Origin: Amoebophrya sp. A120
Taxonomy: Eukaryota > Sar > Dinophyceae > Syndiniales > Amoebophryaceae
Assembly: GCA_905178155.1 (NCBI GenBank)
Contig: CAJINV010000010.1
Span: 2,617,794 to 2,681,793 of the forward strand
DNA: 64,000 nt
Direction of reading: 5' to 3'
Shown here: positions 21,739 to 34,500 of the stretch, piece by piece
How the letters are laid out: each line of letters opens with the position of its first letter
How positions within the stretch are numbered: position 1 is the stretch's first letter
Made by a program: the position numbers and the translations under genes
The notes under the pieces: model-generated
Told to the model about the DNA's origin: nothing
The model's input: the letters and a program-made list of their open reading frames with translations, nothing else
The model's database searches: none

Positions 21739-24700
21739 ATGGGCACCACCGGCAGTCAGCCAACCCCGGAGCAAGGTGAACAAACGGTGGTCCCTCCGGA
21801 CGAGCCCAAGCAGGAGCAGTACGTGGCTAACTGGTACACGCTATGCGGCGCGGAAAATTCAACAGTGGAGCTGGACTACTTTCTGGATGGCAGCGGCGCG
21901 ATCGGGACGTCGTCGGCCACGGGGTGCTATCTGCGCTTATCAAATGTAAAAATGTCTGGGTCTGGAAGATTGGAACTTGTGATGCTAACTTTGGACTCTA
22001 AAAAAATCTGTATTGCATGACCAGCAAGAGGAGTCTAGTTTGTGCTACGGGGCGGGGAGGGCGTTTGTCATGCGGAGTAGGCATCAGGAAGCCCTCTAAA
22101 AATCTGTGACGCTAGGGCGTGCATTACAGACGTCCTGGGTCATGCAAAACATGCATGACAAGTCTCAGAATCTTCCAGACCCAGACACTTTTGCATTTGA
22201 TAGCGCTGGGTCGGCTGCAAATGCTTCGGCAGTGCGTACTCGCTTTCTCTCGCGCAGATGCTAGCATTGCAGCAGCAGGCTTCTGGAGGTGGCGGCGCGA
22301 CTGGTACTGCGACGTCTTTTCTGCAAGAAAGGGTCGACGTGCAGAGGGCCCATTACTACATCAGCGGAAAAACGACAAAAAGGGCACGACAAACGAGATT
22401 GAAGGACTCTTCGATGGCCGCTTCTACTAGTGCGGGCTTTGTTCCGGACCAGATGGAAAGAAAAGAAAGAACCAGTCAACACCTTTACGACCAGCTTGCA
22501 GCGCTCGAGACGGGCGGCCGCACCGCGGCTGAGAGTGGGAGCGGCGCGAAGGATGATGGTTCCCCCACCAAGGTGGACGAGGACGTGGTGAACACGGGGG
22601 CGGACGGTTGGGTGCCACAGGAGTGCTTGGCATATTGCACGAACTCCGATGGGAACCTAAACTGCGCCGGACTCACTTACGACCTGAGCATATCAACTGC
22701 AAATTCGAATATATATGTCTGGGCCTGGAACAGAGCAGAGGTTTGTGATCCAAGCAGCCCGCATGACTTATACATAGTCCAGTTCGCTCCAGCTACAGTG
22801 ACCTACTCAAACTTCAACTTTGATTTCACATTGCAAAATATAGTCATACCTGATGAAAGTATTGTGAGCTGCTCTGCCTCTGGCATCGATCAGCGTCGCA
22901 AGTTTGGATATTGGAGAGGCCGCTTCTCGTAGTGCCATCTCGCATGATGCATGTCAAAAAGAACTGTCGTTTTCGGAAGGCGCTGACTCAAGGGCATATT
23001 TTTGCTGGTCTCAAGCAATGCTTAGAGTCTTTTGACCTATGGTCGAGGAGAACAAGGAAATAAAAGCTCGGACCCTTCACCATCCAGAGTTGTTCCCGAC
23101 ATATTTTTTTACAGTGCATAGGAAACTCAGGTATGTTACTTCATCAACTTTTCTCCGGTGCAAGGCGTGTCGTGGCCCTTACCGGAGAGTAGGGAGCAGA
23201 ACCGGGCGAACCTGGAACTGCACATGCCACCACAGCAAGGGAAAAGCCAAGAAGAGGTGGAGAAGACCACGATAACCATTTATCAGAAATCGATGGACTT
23301 CGCCGCGGTACCCGGGGTAAAACTTTCGTGGCAGCAGCTCGCTGACAGGATGCACACCGACCTTACGCCTCTTAGACCCGAGGAATGGCTGCGGAAATCT
23401 TTCTGCGTGGCAAAGAAAAGCCTGGACGACGGCGCGGAGCCGTCTTTTAAGGACTTATGGGAGTGCACACATGATTTGTCTCCCTGCGCTCATTTTTATA
23501 ACTTGCATAGCATGTTGTAGTTCACCTGCAACAGATACAGAAGCGACAGCAATGCCGCCGCTCGCGCATGACAGATTTGGACGGCGATTGTAGTGCTCTC
23601 TCGGGCCTCCGTCTCCGTCTCGAAACGTCGTGCCATCGACATACGTAGTACTGGCTGAAAATTATGACGCAAAGCCAAAAGGTGGCATTCGGCGTGCAGT
23701 TGCATGATGAGACGCATGAGATGAAATGAGAACATCTTCGAGGGGGATCGAAGTACTAGTTGTGCACTCTCATAGCCGTTCATCACCTACGTGAAGATCC
23801 GAGAGCCAGAGAGCAATACGCAGTGCCAGGCCCTGTTGACTCCCACGACAAGCAGCCCGACCACGACAACCACTACTACGACTAGCAAAGAAGGCACTTC
23901 TTCAAGTGGTGCAAGCGGTTCCGGCGCGCAGGGCGAGGGAGAGGACCAAACTACACCGGGAGATGCAGACGGTGGAGGCGAGTCTGGGCACCCTATTGAC
24001 GGCGAAGACGGAGACCAAGCAGGGCAGCAAGGAAACACGACCACGTCCGCGCCGGCTGGCGGAGACGGGAAGGGCACAGAGGGAGAAGACGACGTCAACA
24101 CTATCCCGCGTGCAAAAACGTCGTGGTAAGTACCCAGAAGGAGCCCATAGTCAAGATGGGAACTCTGGCGCAACTCTGCATATTACGGCAAATCCAGAAC
24201 TTCTGCTGGGACTTATACATGACAAGTTTGGCTATGCAGTGCGGTTGTGCGTACTGCTAGTCTCCGATCGATGCGTCGGAAATCCACTCTCATGTCCTGA
24301 CTGACGCATGACAGGTCTCCTATTAACACGACTAGCAAATAAAGTTGTCTCTTATGCGGAGCTGCCTGATAGAGATAGATGTTCTGGGCATGATGCAGAT
24401 TGGCATGATAAGTAGCTCCGGGGTAAATATTTTTAAGGGCGACGTTTTTCCGCAGGATAGCCACCTTGTGGGCGGTGTTGGTGGTGCTATCCGTGTTCTG
24501 CGTGATTGCCTTATCAAAAGGAAAAATCCACCCCCCTCCCCATATCGAAAAGGTATGTTTCCGAAAATTTGTGTTGCTGATTTGAGACCACAAATCACGT
24601 CTGTCTCGCACGAAGACAAGTGCAAAGGCGGCCGCGCCATTATGGAAGCGATTTGGCATGCTGTTGGGCCTAGGGAGCAGACATTTGTAACATTACTAGA

Positions 24701-26781
24701 CCCAAACGCCCCTACCTAGGCTGCGGATCTGGCAGCGATGTCTTACTGCAAGACAGCGCGCATTTGTGTACGGAAGTCCAGCATCAGAAACTTCGGCTCT
24801 ATATGGGGAGGGGGGATTTTTCCCCACAATATCCCTTGGCGATCGCCTTCGCCATCATTTTTTGCGTGACGAATAACAGTATGCAATGGAAATATAATGT
24901 CTGCTGGTTCCTCTGCTGGAAGGATGCAAATCTACTATGACATGCTATTTCATCGTTGTAAAAGACCACGCATCTTCAAAAATCTGTATCGCTTGAGCGC
25001 CAATCTTCAAAGCTGTCGACTCTTTCCTGCACACCTTCACCTCTCATAGCGATAATTTTGTCATGTGGTACAGGCATGGCGAGTCAAATAATTGCTTTGT
25101 CTGCATTTATTTTCCGTGCGGTTCACCCAAAGAAAAAGATGCACATGATCATATAAAATGCGCACTTCTCATTCAGATCCAGTCCCAGGCATTATATTTG
25201 CAGTGGATAAAAAGCGACGAGGAAGGCCAAAGCACCAGCAGGCCACAGGACCAAATTCCGCCCCCGCAACCCGGCAAGCGGGCGTCTGTGCGCGCGTCGA
25301 CGAACTTACCCGGGCACTTGGGCATCGTCGATGGAACAAGAAGCAGCAAGAAAGCTGGCCCAAGAGGTGCCCGAGTGAGCACCACCAGCAGTGGAGATCG
25401 CGCCAGTACAACCGGCAGCCGAGCCTCCGCCAAAGCCGACATAGGCCCCCTCGTGAAAAGCGCCACCGCGAGCTTCAGCACCCCGAGAAAAGACGACGAA
25501 GGTATGTGCGAGAAAAGCGTCCCCGCGACCCCGAAGTCAAGATCGGAAGCTTTGCAGTAGTACACAAATCAACAAGCTGTCGGTGTTGCGCATGACAAAT
25601 TTGGGCGTAATTTATCTAGTAAAGCCGCATCACGACTGTTGCATGACAAACTACCACACGACTGCATTTAGAAAATGCTCCTCATGGGCGGGCTGCGCAT
25701 GAGAATGGTCGTAGGCTTGCGTGACAAATCTGTGGTGGGGACGTTTGTGCACAGGATAGAAGGGGCGGCCACCTCGACGTTTTATCAAATGCAAATTTGC
25801 CCCCGTCCGGGTCTGGTGGAAGAGTGACCTTGTTTGTCATGCACTTCTGGAGCAGATGCAGAAACAGATAGATGGAGACGGACTGTCGTGCACGCAAAGC
25901 ATCACAGGTTCTCTTATTTTCTGCTCCAGATCAACATTTACCATCACAAGTTGAAGAGACTGTTCCTGACCCAGACACGTTTGTTACAATGCATACGTTT
26001 GCGGAGAGAATCACAATCAGTCAACAGCGCGCGAGCGTGCGGGCCAGCTCGCGGGGCAGCCAGGTCAATCTACAAGGCGACTATCAAATGTAAAAGTGTC
26101 TGGGTCTGGAAGAATGCAGACTTGTCATGCAGGTTTTCCATGACCCATGAGGTCTGGTATGTAGGACATAGCATGACAGATTCTGTGAGAGTTCTATCAT
26201 GGGTATCCTGCATGAGAAACTGCCTCTCGATGAGGTCAAAAGTGGCGAGCTTTTGGTAATCATGCAACACAGATTTTTGAATGATTCAGATTTAGCATGA
26301 CAAGTTAGATTCTTCCAGACCCAGACATTTTTGCATTTGATAGCGACATATACCACGCAACAGATCCCGATCCTGGCCGCCCGAGTCAAAGCAAGCGGCT
26401 ACCGATATTGTGAGGAAAAATCCCTCCTCCCCATATTGAAAGCGCATTCGTCTGAAAATTTGTGATGCAGATTTGTGGCCACAAATCCTATCTGTGTTGC
26501 AAGAAAGCGAACTCAGAGAGTCCGCCGCATTATGCAGGCGGGTTTGTGATGCTGTTGGGCTTTACAGCCCAGACATTTTTGATGCTAGGCGCCTACGCCA
26601 AAAACCTCGCGAATCAGGCCCGGCATATGCCTGCAGTCCTCTACTGCAAGACAGATCTGATTTGTGTGCGGAAAATCAGCATGAGAAACTTCGTTTTGAT
26701 ATAGGGAGGGGGGTTTTATCGTTTTGATAGCCGAAGAAACCGGGGCTCTCTGCTCTGGCTGCCCGCGCTGAGAAGTTGTGA
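21739..26781 (+). CDS. Single-pass membrane protein with PAN/Apple-like ectodomain (paralog 2)
   Basis: ATG 21739 opens MGTTGSQPTPEQ, an MG-x3-S start compatible with N-myristoylation. Removing ten introners (21938 to 26729) gives one frame to TGA 26779-26781. Order: short N-terminus; Gln/Ala/Ser linker; PAN/Apple-like module (QECLAYC, CAGLTYD, VCYF); charged region; FCVAKK...QCQALL; poly-Thr stalk (TPTTSSPTTTTTTTT) and Gly/Glu-rich spacer; transmembrane helix (LWAVLVVLSVFCVIALAIAF) assembled across the introners at 24102 and 24512; long Ser/Arg-rich cytosolic tail. The ECL...YD...VCY and FCVA...ALL blocks align with the gene at 12474, so the two are paralogs. Introner positions are mostly not shared. 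Probable surface protein; ligand unknown. Confidence 0.75.
21938..22202. mobile_element. Introner, family A (265 bp)
   Basis: Canonical ends TATCAAATGTAAAAATGTCT / AGACACTTTTGCATTTGATA. Perfect TSD GCGCT. Excision gives GCYLRWVGCKC in frame. Confidence 0.92.
22691..23120. mobile_element. Introner, family A, diverged and long (430 bp)
   Basis: Left TATCAACTGCAAATTCG with TCTGGGCCTGGAA; right CGACATATTTTTTTACAGTG then CATA. TSD GAGCA/GGAAA is decayed. Excision joins LTYDLS to TQVCYF, matching paralog 1 (MLYDSEAKVCYY), which supports the border. Confidence 0.7.
23456..23774. mobile_element. Introner, unclassified (319 bp)
   Basis: TIR TATGGGAGTGCAC paired with GTGCACTCTCATA. TSD GGACT/GCCGT is decayed. 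Excision joins SFKD to FITYVKI in frame. Confidence 0.75.
24102..24459. mobile_element. Introner, family C-like (358 bp)
   Basis: Ends TATCCCGCGTGCAAAAACGT / CGACGTTTTTCCGCAGGATA. TSD AACAC/GCCAC. Excision joins DDVNT to LWAVLVV at the start of the membrane helix. Confidence 0.8.
24512..24831. mobile_element. Introner, family B (320 bp)
   Basis: Ends TATCAAAAGGAAAAATCCAC / GGATTTTTCCCCACAATA. TSD TGCCT/TCCCT. It interrupts the transmembrane helix; excision joins FCVIA to LAIAFAI. Confidence 0.9.
24880..25209. mobile_element. Introner, family A-like (330 bp)
   Basis: Ends TATGCAATGGAAATATAATG / CATTATATTTGCAGTGGATA. TSD AACAG/AAAAG. Excision joins VTNNS to DEEGQS in frame. Confidence 0.85.
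25503..25758. mobile_element. Introner, family C-like (256 bp)
   Basis: Ends TATGTGCGAGAAAAGCGTCC / GGGACGTTTGTGCACAGGATA minus its first base. Perfect TSD GAAGG. Excision joins KDDEG to AATSTF. Confidence 0.88.
25783..25995. mobile_element. Introner, family A (213 bp)
   Basis: Ends TATCAAATGCAAATTTGCCC / CACGTTTGTTACAATGCATA. Perfect TSD CGTTT. Excision joins ATSTF to AERITI in frame. Confidence 0.88.
26082..26342. mobile_element. Introner, family A (261 bp)
   Basis: Canonical ends TATCAAATGTAAAAGTGTCT / ACATTTTTGCATTTGATA. Perfect TSD GCGAC. Excision joins NLQGD to IYHATD. Confidence 0.92.
26406..26729. mobile_element. Introner, family B (324 bp)
   Basis: Ends TATTGTGAGGAAAAATCCCT / GGGGTTTTATCGTTTTGATA. 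TSD ACCGA/GCCGA. Excision joins SKRLP to KKPGLS and opens the frame to the terminal stop. Confidence 0.88.
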
Positions 26782-28524
26782 AAAGTTGTAGCCGCAGTAG
26801 ACAGATTCAGAATTGCAGTTTAGTACTGGTGCTCCGGCTGCAGTGCTCTACCCTCAATTCTAATTTTGCGATTTTGCGTTGCAATTATATCGTTTGAAAA
26901 TAACCCCCTACCAAGCTATAGCCAGAACTAAATTAAGTATGTTCTCGTCTGCTATTAACTCTCGTTTTTTGAGTGAATTCCCCCCAACCATTCCCCTTTG
27001 TAAATCCCTCTTCATTTGTAGTTGACCGTAATTGTGCGCTCGTACTTTCACAACAGTAGGTACGCTACGCCCTGCACCGACCTGCTGCTCCGCTGTGTGA
27101 GAAGTACAACTACCGGGGCTAAGGGGGCCGAACAAAAATTGGGGACGAGGGCCTGCATGTTGAAACACCCCGTCCTTGCTGTTCTCTTTGACACCAATAA
27201 AGGTCGGGGCGTGAAGATGTTTCTCGATTTTTCCTTCCAGCCTGCTTGTAAGTACGTGAACCTACGACTGAGTTTTTTTCCTCCTCGTCTAACAACCATA
27301 TACCATACGTGATGTGCCGATTATGATTATCGAATAATGATACGTGAGAGCTACTACTGCGCTTTCTCGGTTGCTGTTTTCGTTGCGTCCTCGTTGAAAA
27401 AAAGAAAACGTACAACAAAATAGTGAACCAAGCTGTTGTACTTACCTACGATACATCGTCGTCGCTGTCTGTTGTACTGCTTGACCGCCCTCGGTCTTCG
27501 TACTGGTTTCTTTCGACAGACCTAATTTTTATTTCGCCTGCTTTTATTCGTTTTCCGTTTCGTCCACCTCAAGCACTTCTCGGTGTTGTACCCAGGTAAA
27601 AGTAACCCTTTTATCATCTCGACGGAGCAACAAGGAGCGGGCCCGTGCTGTCAACTCTTTCGGTGGTGAGGACTGGTCTTCGTGTGATGAAAGCGGATCG
27701 TTGCGTATTCGTTATCGTGCGTACTCTTCTTCGTACAGGATGATTTTAGCAGGCTGCGGCCGCAGCCTGCTAAAGCCGTGAGGTCGTCGTGCAGTGCCGT
27801 GAGGCACATCTGTCTTGCGTGCGCAAACGTTCACCGGAAATTCCTCTATATAGAATGACTATAATATACCCATGCAACTATGTTGACAATTCTAACAGAG
27901 ACATGTACATGCTGAGTAGAAAAAACCCGTCCCATACTAAACAGATGTATCATTTTCGCTTTGTGCTTCCCCCTTTTGCCCCTTCATGAAACAAGTAAGA
28001 GAGAGGACGCAGTAAGCTACTTATTTTATTTCTTATGCGGAACAACGTCGACAATTTTGCGCTTGCCCCTAATATGTAAGCTTAATTGACTTTGACGCTC
28101 CTTCATTCGGGGTTTCGAACGCCATGTACTGGGTTCCTCTAGGCAGCACCTAACCCCACCTCTGTCGCAGCTTTTCCGAAATAATGTTTGACGAAAGAAA
28201 GCAGCGTCATGACCAAGACAGATTCTGACTCGGGCTAGCGCTACTGAAGAACCGTTCTCACGAGCAGACGTCCGCACATTGTTAAGACCACCACCTGACG
28301 ATGAACATGAGAATTTATTGTTCATTCTCGTCAGCAGGACAACCGAGACTCGGAGAAGCATGGGGAAGCCTTGCGTGATTTTCTTGTTCTCGGCCATCGT
28401 CGGCAACTACAGGATGAAGCAGGACGAGCAGATGAATAAAAAAAGGACGACCACTCTTTCTCTAGCGTGACCCGTGGTCAGCCAGACCGAAGAATCTTCG
28501 CCGGAACTTCCACAGCGGAGGGAG
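26782..28524. other. Intergenic stretch
   Basis: No supported gene. It contains one perfect palindrome (27745-27774) and T-rich patches. Several small ORFs on both strands were judged non-coding. Confidence 0.45.
27745..27774. repeat. Perfect 30-bp palindrome
   Basis: Perfect palindrome centred on GGCC at 27758-27761, with GCAGGCTGCGGCCGCAGC at its core. Intergenic. It could extrude as a cruciform or act as a transcript hairpin. Confidence 0.8.
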
Positions 28525-28583
28525 TCCTCAGTAAAAACTGCGGTGGAAAAATTCTAGGTTGAGGTGCGCTTTTACTCAGGATA
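28525..28583. repeat. Miniature hairpin with family C-like ends
   Basis: Left TCCTCAGTAAAAACTGCGG and right GTGCGCTTTTACTCAGGATA form a short foldback about 57 bp long that resembles the outer ends of a family C introner with almost no interior. It ends 15 bp before the ATG of the next gene, in its 5' leader. Confidence 0.6.
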
Positions 28584-28598
28584 GTAAGTACATCACAA

Positions 28599-31500
28599 TG
28601 GGTAACTACGCGTCGCAGGTCGACGAGTGCAGATCGGATGGCCTCTTTTGTGGCAGCGGATTTGGACGGTCCTGCACTTGGTATGAGTGCTTCGACGCGG
28701 CGCGCGTCGACTCTCCAGGAGACGAGAAATTTCCCTGTACACACCGTCATGAAGACAACAATTACTACCGCTGGAATGAATGCGAAATTCTGTCCAGAGT
28801 GTTTCTGGAGGGTACAGAAACAACAGAGCATAAACTTACGGACCTCGTGAACAAGTGGAAAGATTGGTATAATGACCCCGAGTTTACAGTCAGCGGTACC
28901 AGCGCCAGTGCGGCCGCGGCATCATCATCATCATCATCATCGTCGTCGTCGTCGTTTCTGGACAAGTCGACGCAGGAGATCTCTAACGCGGCACAGGCAA
29001 AACAGCTTCGCAGCACGGCCTCGCGGATGTCCTTCCACGAATCTGACACGAATCCGGTGAACGGCGGAAATGAGATAACTTTTGCTCAGGCACTGCGGTA
29101 CTGCCAGATAGAGTGCGACGCAAAGTATGATGAAGCTACTGGCTCCGCATCTCAGAATAGATGCGCCGGCTTTCAGCTGAAGCTCCCGGGACATAATCCA
29201 ACTTTCGACAATACAGAGTGTGTCTTTTTCGGGGGAGAACTGCCACCGAGCGATTCGGAGATTCTCTCTTCGTGGCAATCTATCGCAAATGGGAAGTACA
29301 GCGTGACGACCAATGACTATTTTACCGACAGCATCAATGTATACCAAGACGTTGCACACCTCTCGTCCAACCCATCTGCTACGGTTCCGTTCGTGAACAC
29401 CGGGCCGCAATTATGCAGGTGAAAATGACAGAGACAGCACTTACACCTCCCGAGAATGAATACGATCCTGCGTGCAAAAATATTGCTGCAGCTGCGCAAG
29501 AAGATGATAGATAGAACAGCACTGAATTTTTAATACGAGAAAAATCGATACACTAAATTGTATCTTGCGCGCGGCGGGCCTGATTTTTTTTCAGATGCTA
29601 GTTTGGGTGAACACAGAATGCAGCAATTTCTTACTGCTACATTCAAACGACTTTTCACTGCGCCCCGCTACAATGATTTCTCGCTCGTACTCTAATTGTT
29701 CTCGCGTCTGAGATGAAGCAACAGGCGTCGTGGCTTGACGAGGAAATAACTCTGCGCAGCGAGAAAAACCCATAAAAATAGTTTTTGGACATGGCAGCTG
29801 TTGTTCTTGCTCGCGAGGAGATCAGTGTCTGGGGAGGTGGGAAGTTGTACTAGTCTTTTCAAAGTCATAATCCAGCCCGGTGCTGTACGCATTTGTGCGG
29901 TTTGCAGACGACTCGAAGAGCTTGTATTTGCAGCGGAAGAGAGAACTCTCACTGGACAAGACCGCGGACGGCCACTGGAACTGCGGCGGCCCGACCATCA
30001 TGGGCAACCAGCTGGCGCTCGACCAGATGAGCCCGGGGAGTGCGCCACCTGAGTGCTGGGGTACCGGCACCAGTCACTTTGATCCTCTGTCCACCTGTGA
30101 CAGCGCCAACGCAGAGCACTGCAAGGCCGTAGCAAACTCGGAAATCTACGTGCCGTGTGGGGACGCGAATGCAGAAACTTCGTGCGCAGCAGACGAAAAG
30201 TATGTGGAACAGTGTAAAGAAGGAAGCCGAAGTAACTCCATCAACGACAGCAACTTCTGCGGTACTGGCCAGACTTGGGACCACAATGTTTCTTGTATCA
30301 TCCAGAAAGAAGCTAGCATATCGAGTGATGTCTAGATGATTGTTGTATACCGTACAAGAAAGGACAACAAAACAAAGCCGGGCGGTATGGAAAAAAGGCC
30401 CATGTTCTTGCGGCAACGCTGTTTGTAGTTGACCTACACGACAGAACGACGTTTGATTTCATAGTTCTTTGCGAAGAACTTTTTTATTAGCAAATTTATT
30501 GATAAAAAAGTTACTTACAGTTACACCCGTGGTATGTTTGCTTTTTTCGTCGGTATTCCTTGTTGCAAAGACTACTTCGTCCAGGTCCGAACCATCAGCG
30601 CCGCCCGCGGAGCGCTGACCCCGGGCATGGAAATAGCCCTGGACGAGGACGAAGGCGCTGGTGGTGGCCTCCACTATTACATCTCCGTGCCGCTCGCTCT
30701 CGCCGGCACTTACCCAGCCAACTATGATTCTTGTTTCCTAGCACACGATGATGACACTACGCCCCAGGCCACGTTTAAGATTTTCGTGACGATGACAGAC
30801 GCGGCGCAGAACGTTGGAGGCGTAGGAGTGCAGCTCTGGGGTGAAGTGCGCTCGGAAGGCGCCTCAAATGAGGTGCCACTTTCGCAGCAAAATTCTTTCT
30901 GCGTCCGTATGACAAACCCAGCAGATGGCTTACTAGTAGGAGGGACTGCGAAGGAGTATTCGTGGATTCCCGCGAGTACATCTTGGGCGTCGGCCGAGCC
31001 CGGCCTCTTTTTCGTTCTACCAAACCCGGGGGTCTACACACTAACCATCTTTTTGCGGGAACCTGGGCTATGCAGTGCAACTAGGTTGTCTGGGTCTGAG
31101 ACTACATCATTGCCAGGTGCGCGAGGAGCGAATACTATCTTATGTCGCTGACAAGCATTCTTGAAGGGCGCTCAAAATGATAAACCTGTAGTGCAGCTTT
31201 CGCGTGCAGTCCAAACTGTTACCATTTACCTTTACTTGGTCCACCATCCAAAAGATGCATGACAATAAACAAGTATGAGTATCAGCGTCGTCAGAATAAT
31301 ACTATTGCAGACCCAGACATGGTTGCACTGTATAGCGGTCGCAGCTAAGAACGTTGACCCTTGGAGGAAACGCGGCGTACTTTCTGGAGCCTAATGACGT
31401 GAGCGAAAACCCCGTCACGGCGACGTGGCCCACGACCAGTCTATGACACAGAAAAATATTAGAGCTGACAGGTGTACAGGATCGTAATAAAACCATTCCA

Positions 31501-34500
31501 TTTTTCCATGCATAGAAGAAAATCGGAGCGGACGCTCCTGCTGATGCAGGAAGATTCAAAAACTTGTAGTTTTCCGCTTGTACTGCTACTGGAGAGTTTT
31601 CCATGTTCATGCATGTGAACATTATGTATGAGGCCAAGAGGCGGAGTTTCATTCTTGATGGAATCCGCCTTCTTCTATTGGCCGCACGCGCATGCGGATC
31701 AAGACAAGGCATGCACGCAGGAGGTTTTGGACCATCTTACCTTCCGATTAAAAACATAAGCATGTTGCAATGTGCTGCTAGAACAAGTTGTACAACAGTA
31801 TTAGATTATTCAAACAGCGACTGTGTCAACACAGCAGCGAAAAAGAAGATGATAGAACAAAGTGAACAAGATAGCTTTGGACGATCATTGCAGCTGCCAG
31901 CAATAAGAGTTTCTTGTTGATAAAAAACCAGCTCCACCACCGATGCGAACTCGTGCGGGGCTTTTGTGGAGCAACAAGGTGCAGATGGCATCAATCTCGA
32001 GCAGGAGTGCGAAGTGAACCTCTGTGGGGTACTCTTTCAAAACCCAGACAAAAGGGTCAACCCCAGCAAGTTATTTTTGTCGGAGGACAAGAAATCGACG
32101 GAAAAAGACCGCGTCTCCACGTGTTGCGAACCGACTTCGCATGATACTTGCCCCACCACCACTACCACGCCCGCCCCCGTCCAGACCTGCTATGGACAGA
32201 AAAAAGTTTGGCACAGTTACTTACTATTTTGCAGGTTTTGATGCATTCAGAAAACTTTCTAGCGCCGCACCTTTGTCTTATATTGCAGAAACACGAATAG
32301 GAAGAAAATCACGTAAGTGAAGATGCATGACGATGCATGATTTTTCTATTGCAAGATCACCGATCGATGAGTGATCTTCGTGGCGAACTTTTTTTGTTCG
32401 ATACCAGCAGCGAATTTGACAGTGGAGCTGCCGAAGATGCGAAAATCGAGAAGTTGTGCTGGAACCACAGGTGTAGTACCTTCAACCCACATGCACCACT
32501 CTCCGCCGGAGGACAAGATCACTTGGACGAGCAAGCAAAAATCGCTAGTTGTTGTTCGGACTGTGCTCAAGACGATGTCGATGAAAATTGTGGGACTGCT
32601 AATGCTGTGATTGGGGGACAGCACATGGTTCAACACGCGTGCGAGACACACGGCTGCAACGTGGACGCAATCCAGTGGGGCGTCATCCTCCCCGATCGCT
32701 CGGAGGAGAGTATACTGGAGCATTGCTGCACGCAGTGTGCCGAAGAAGGATCAATGACGTGCGGGGAAGTTGAAGACGGGATAAGCAACAGCGCTGACAA
32801 GATTTCAGAGCTGTGCTCGTCAAACCAATGTGACGGTCCTGACGGGAATGGGGTAGTAAACAATGTCAACCGGACTGCAATACTCCCCGACCCCAGCTCG
32901 GACCAGAGCAAACTCGAACACTGTTGCGTGGGCTGTCCGACGGAATCAAGCAGCACGGAACCGCCCACAACTCCGACCCCTCCGATGTCAGTCTGTACCG
33001 AAAAGAACAACAAAGAGGACTGCAACGCCGCGACGTCTGAAGAGGACCACTGTGTGTGGACGCAGAAGAAGCAACTTGGAAGCGACGGCTCGTCCTGGGA
33101 GGACGTAGGGGGCGGCGCGGCCGAACTCAGCTGTGTAGACTGCAGTGAAATGGATGGCAAGACGGCAGAAGAGTGCCATTCTTTCTCCAGCGACAAGTGC
33201 GTGTGGGAGCCGCGCAGCAGCCTTTGCACTGCACCGGAGAAGGAGGAGACCACGCCGGAGCCTTCTTCTAGTAGTAGTTCCACCACGACGACAACCACGG
33301 TGACCAGCACGACGACCACGCTTATCAAATGCAAAAACGTTTGGGTCTGGAAGAATGCAAGTTTGTAATGCTTGTCTGGCATGACTCGAAAATCTGTGTT
33401 GCATGGGCACGAAAAGGCCCTCTTACCTGTCATGCGAAAACGCAGTTTGCCATTCGGAATACATAAGACATGGGAGCCAAAAAAATTATCATGCATAGCT
33501 GCGTATTGCAGTAGCAGTGCGTCTACCAATCAGTTTTAGCATTACAAGTTTCCAGACCTAGACATATTTGCAATGCATAACGCTAACGCAGATAGAAACG
33601 AACACCACTGGTCCGCCGGTCAACGCGACCACGGGCCCGCTGCTCCCGCTGCCCACCGACCTGGATGCCGACCTGGATACGGGGGGAATCTATCCTGAGT
33701 AAAAACGTACCCACACCATAGTCAAGTTGGGGAATCGGCTAGACAAATCCACAAGTTTTGGCTGTTTTGCATGACAAATTTGGATTCGTAGTGTAGTGCT
33801 GTTTGAGCTAGCTCAGCAGCATCACAGATCTAGCATACCATCGTGATTGGAGCATGACAAATTGCAAAACACGATTGGAGAATACTTCTCATGGGGCTCC
33901 GCATGAGAAACATTTTCAGCATGCAGATTTGCATTACAACTCTGGTGTGGGTACGTTTTTACTCAGGATAGAATCCTGGTTCTCATCATCGCCGTCATTG
34001 CCGGCGCGCTCCTCCTATCAAATGCAAATGAATATGTCTGGGTCTGGAAAGATGCGAACATGTGATGCTGTTTTTGGATTCTAAAAAGATCTGTGTTGCA
34101 TGAGCAGCAATAGAGGAGTTAGTTCTTGGCACGCGGAGAGGGCACTTCTCATGCGTAACTAGCATCAAGAAGCTCTCAAAAAATCTGTCATGCTAGCACC
34201 AGCAGCACGATCACAGACCTTACGGGTGATGCAAAATGTGCATGAAAAGACCCAGAGCAACATATTTGCAGTGCATACCTGCTTCTCCTGGGCGGCCTCG
34301 CGTTTTTCTGCCTCTGCTCGGGAGACTATCAGAATGAAAAATCTCCCCTCCCCATATCAAAATGAAGTTTCTGATGCTGGATTTGCGTACACAAATCCTA
34401 TTTGTCTTGCTGGCGAGGACTGCAGGCCCATACTAAGCCTGAGTAGACGCGTTTTGGCCTAGGCGCTTAGCATGACAGACGTCTGCGCTGTCGGTGCAAC

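Noticed and set aside
32630-33529. 299-codon minus-strand ORF
   Set aside because: Antisense of the Cys-rich modules of the plus-strand membrane protein, whose tandem Cys pattern is real; part of it also runs through an introner.
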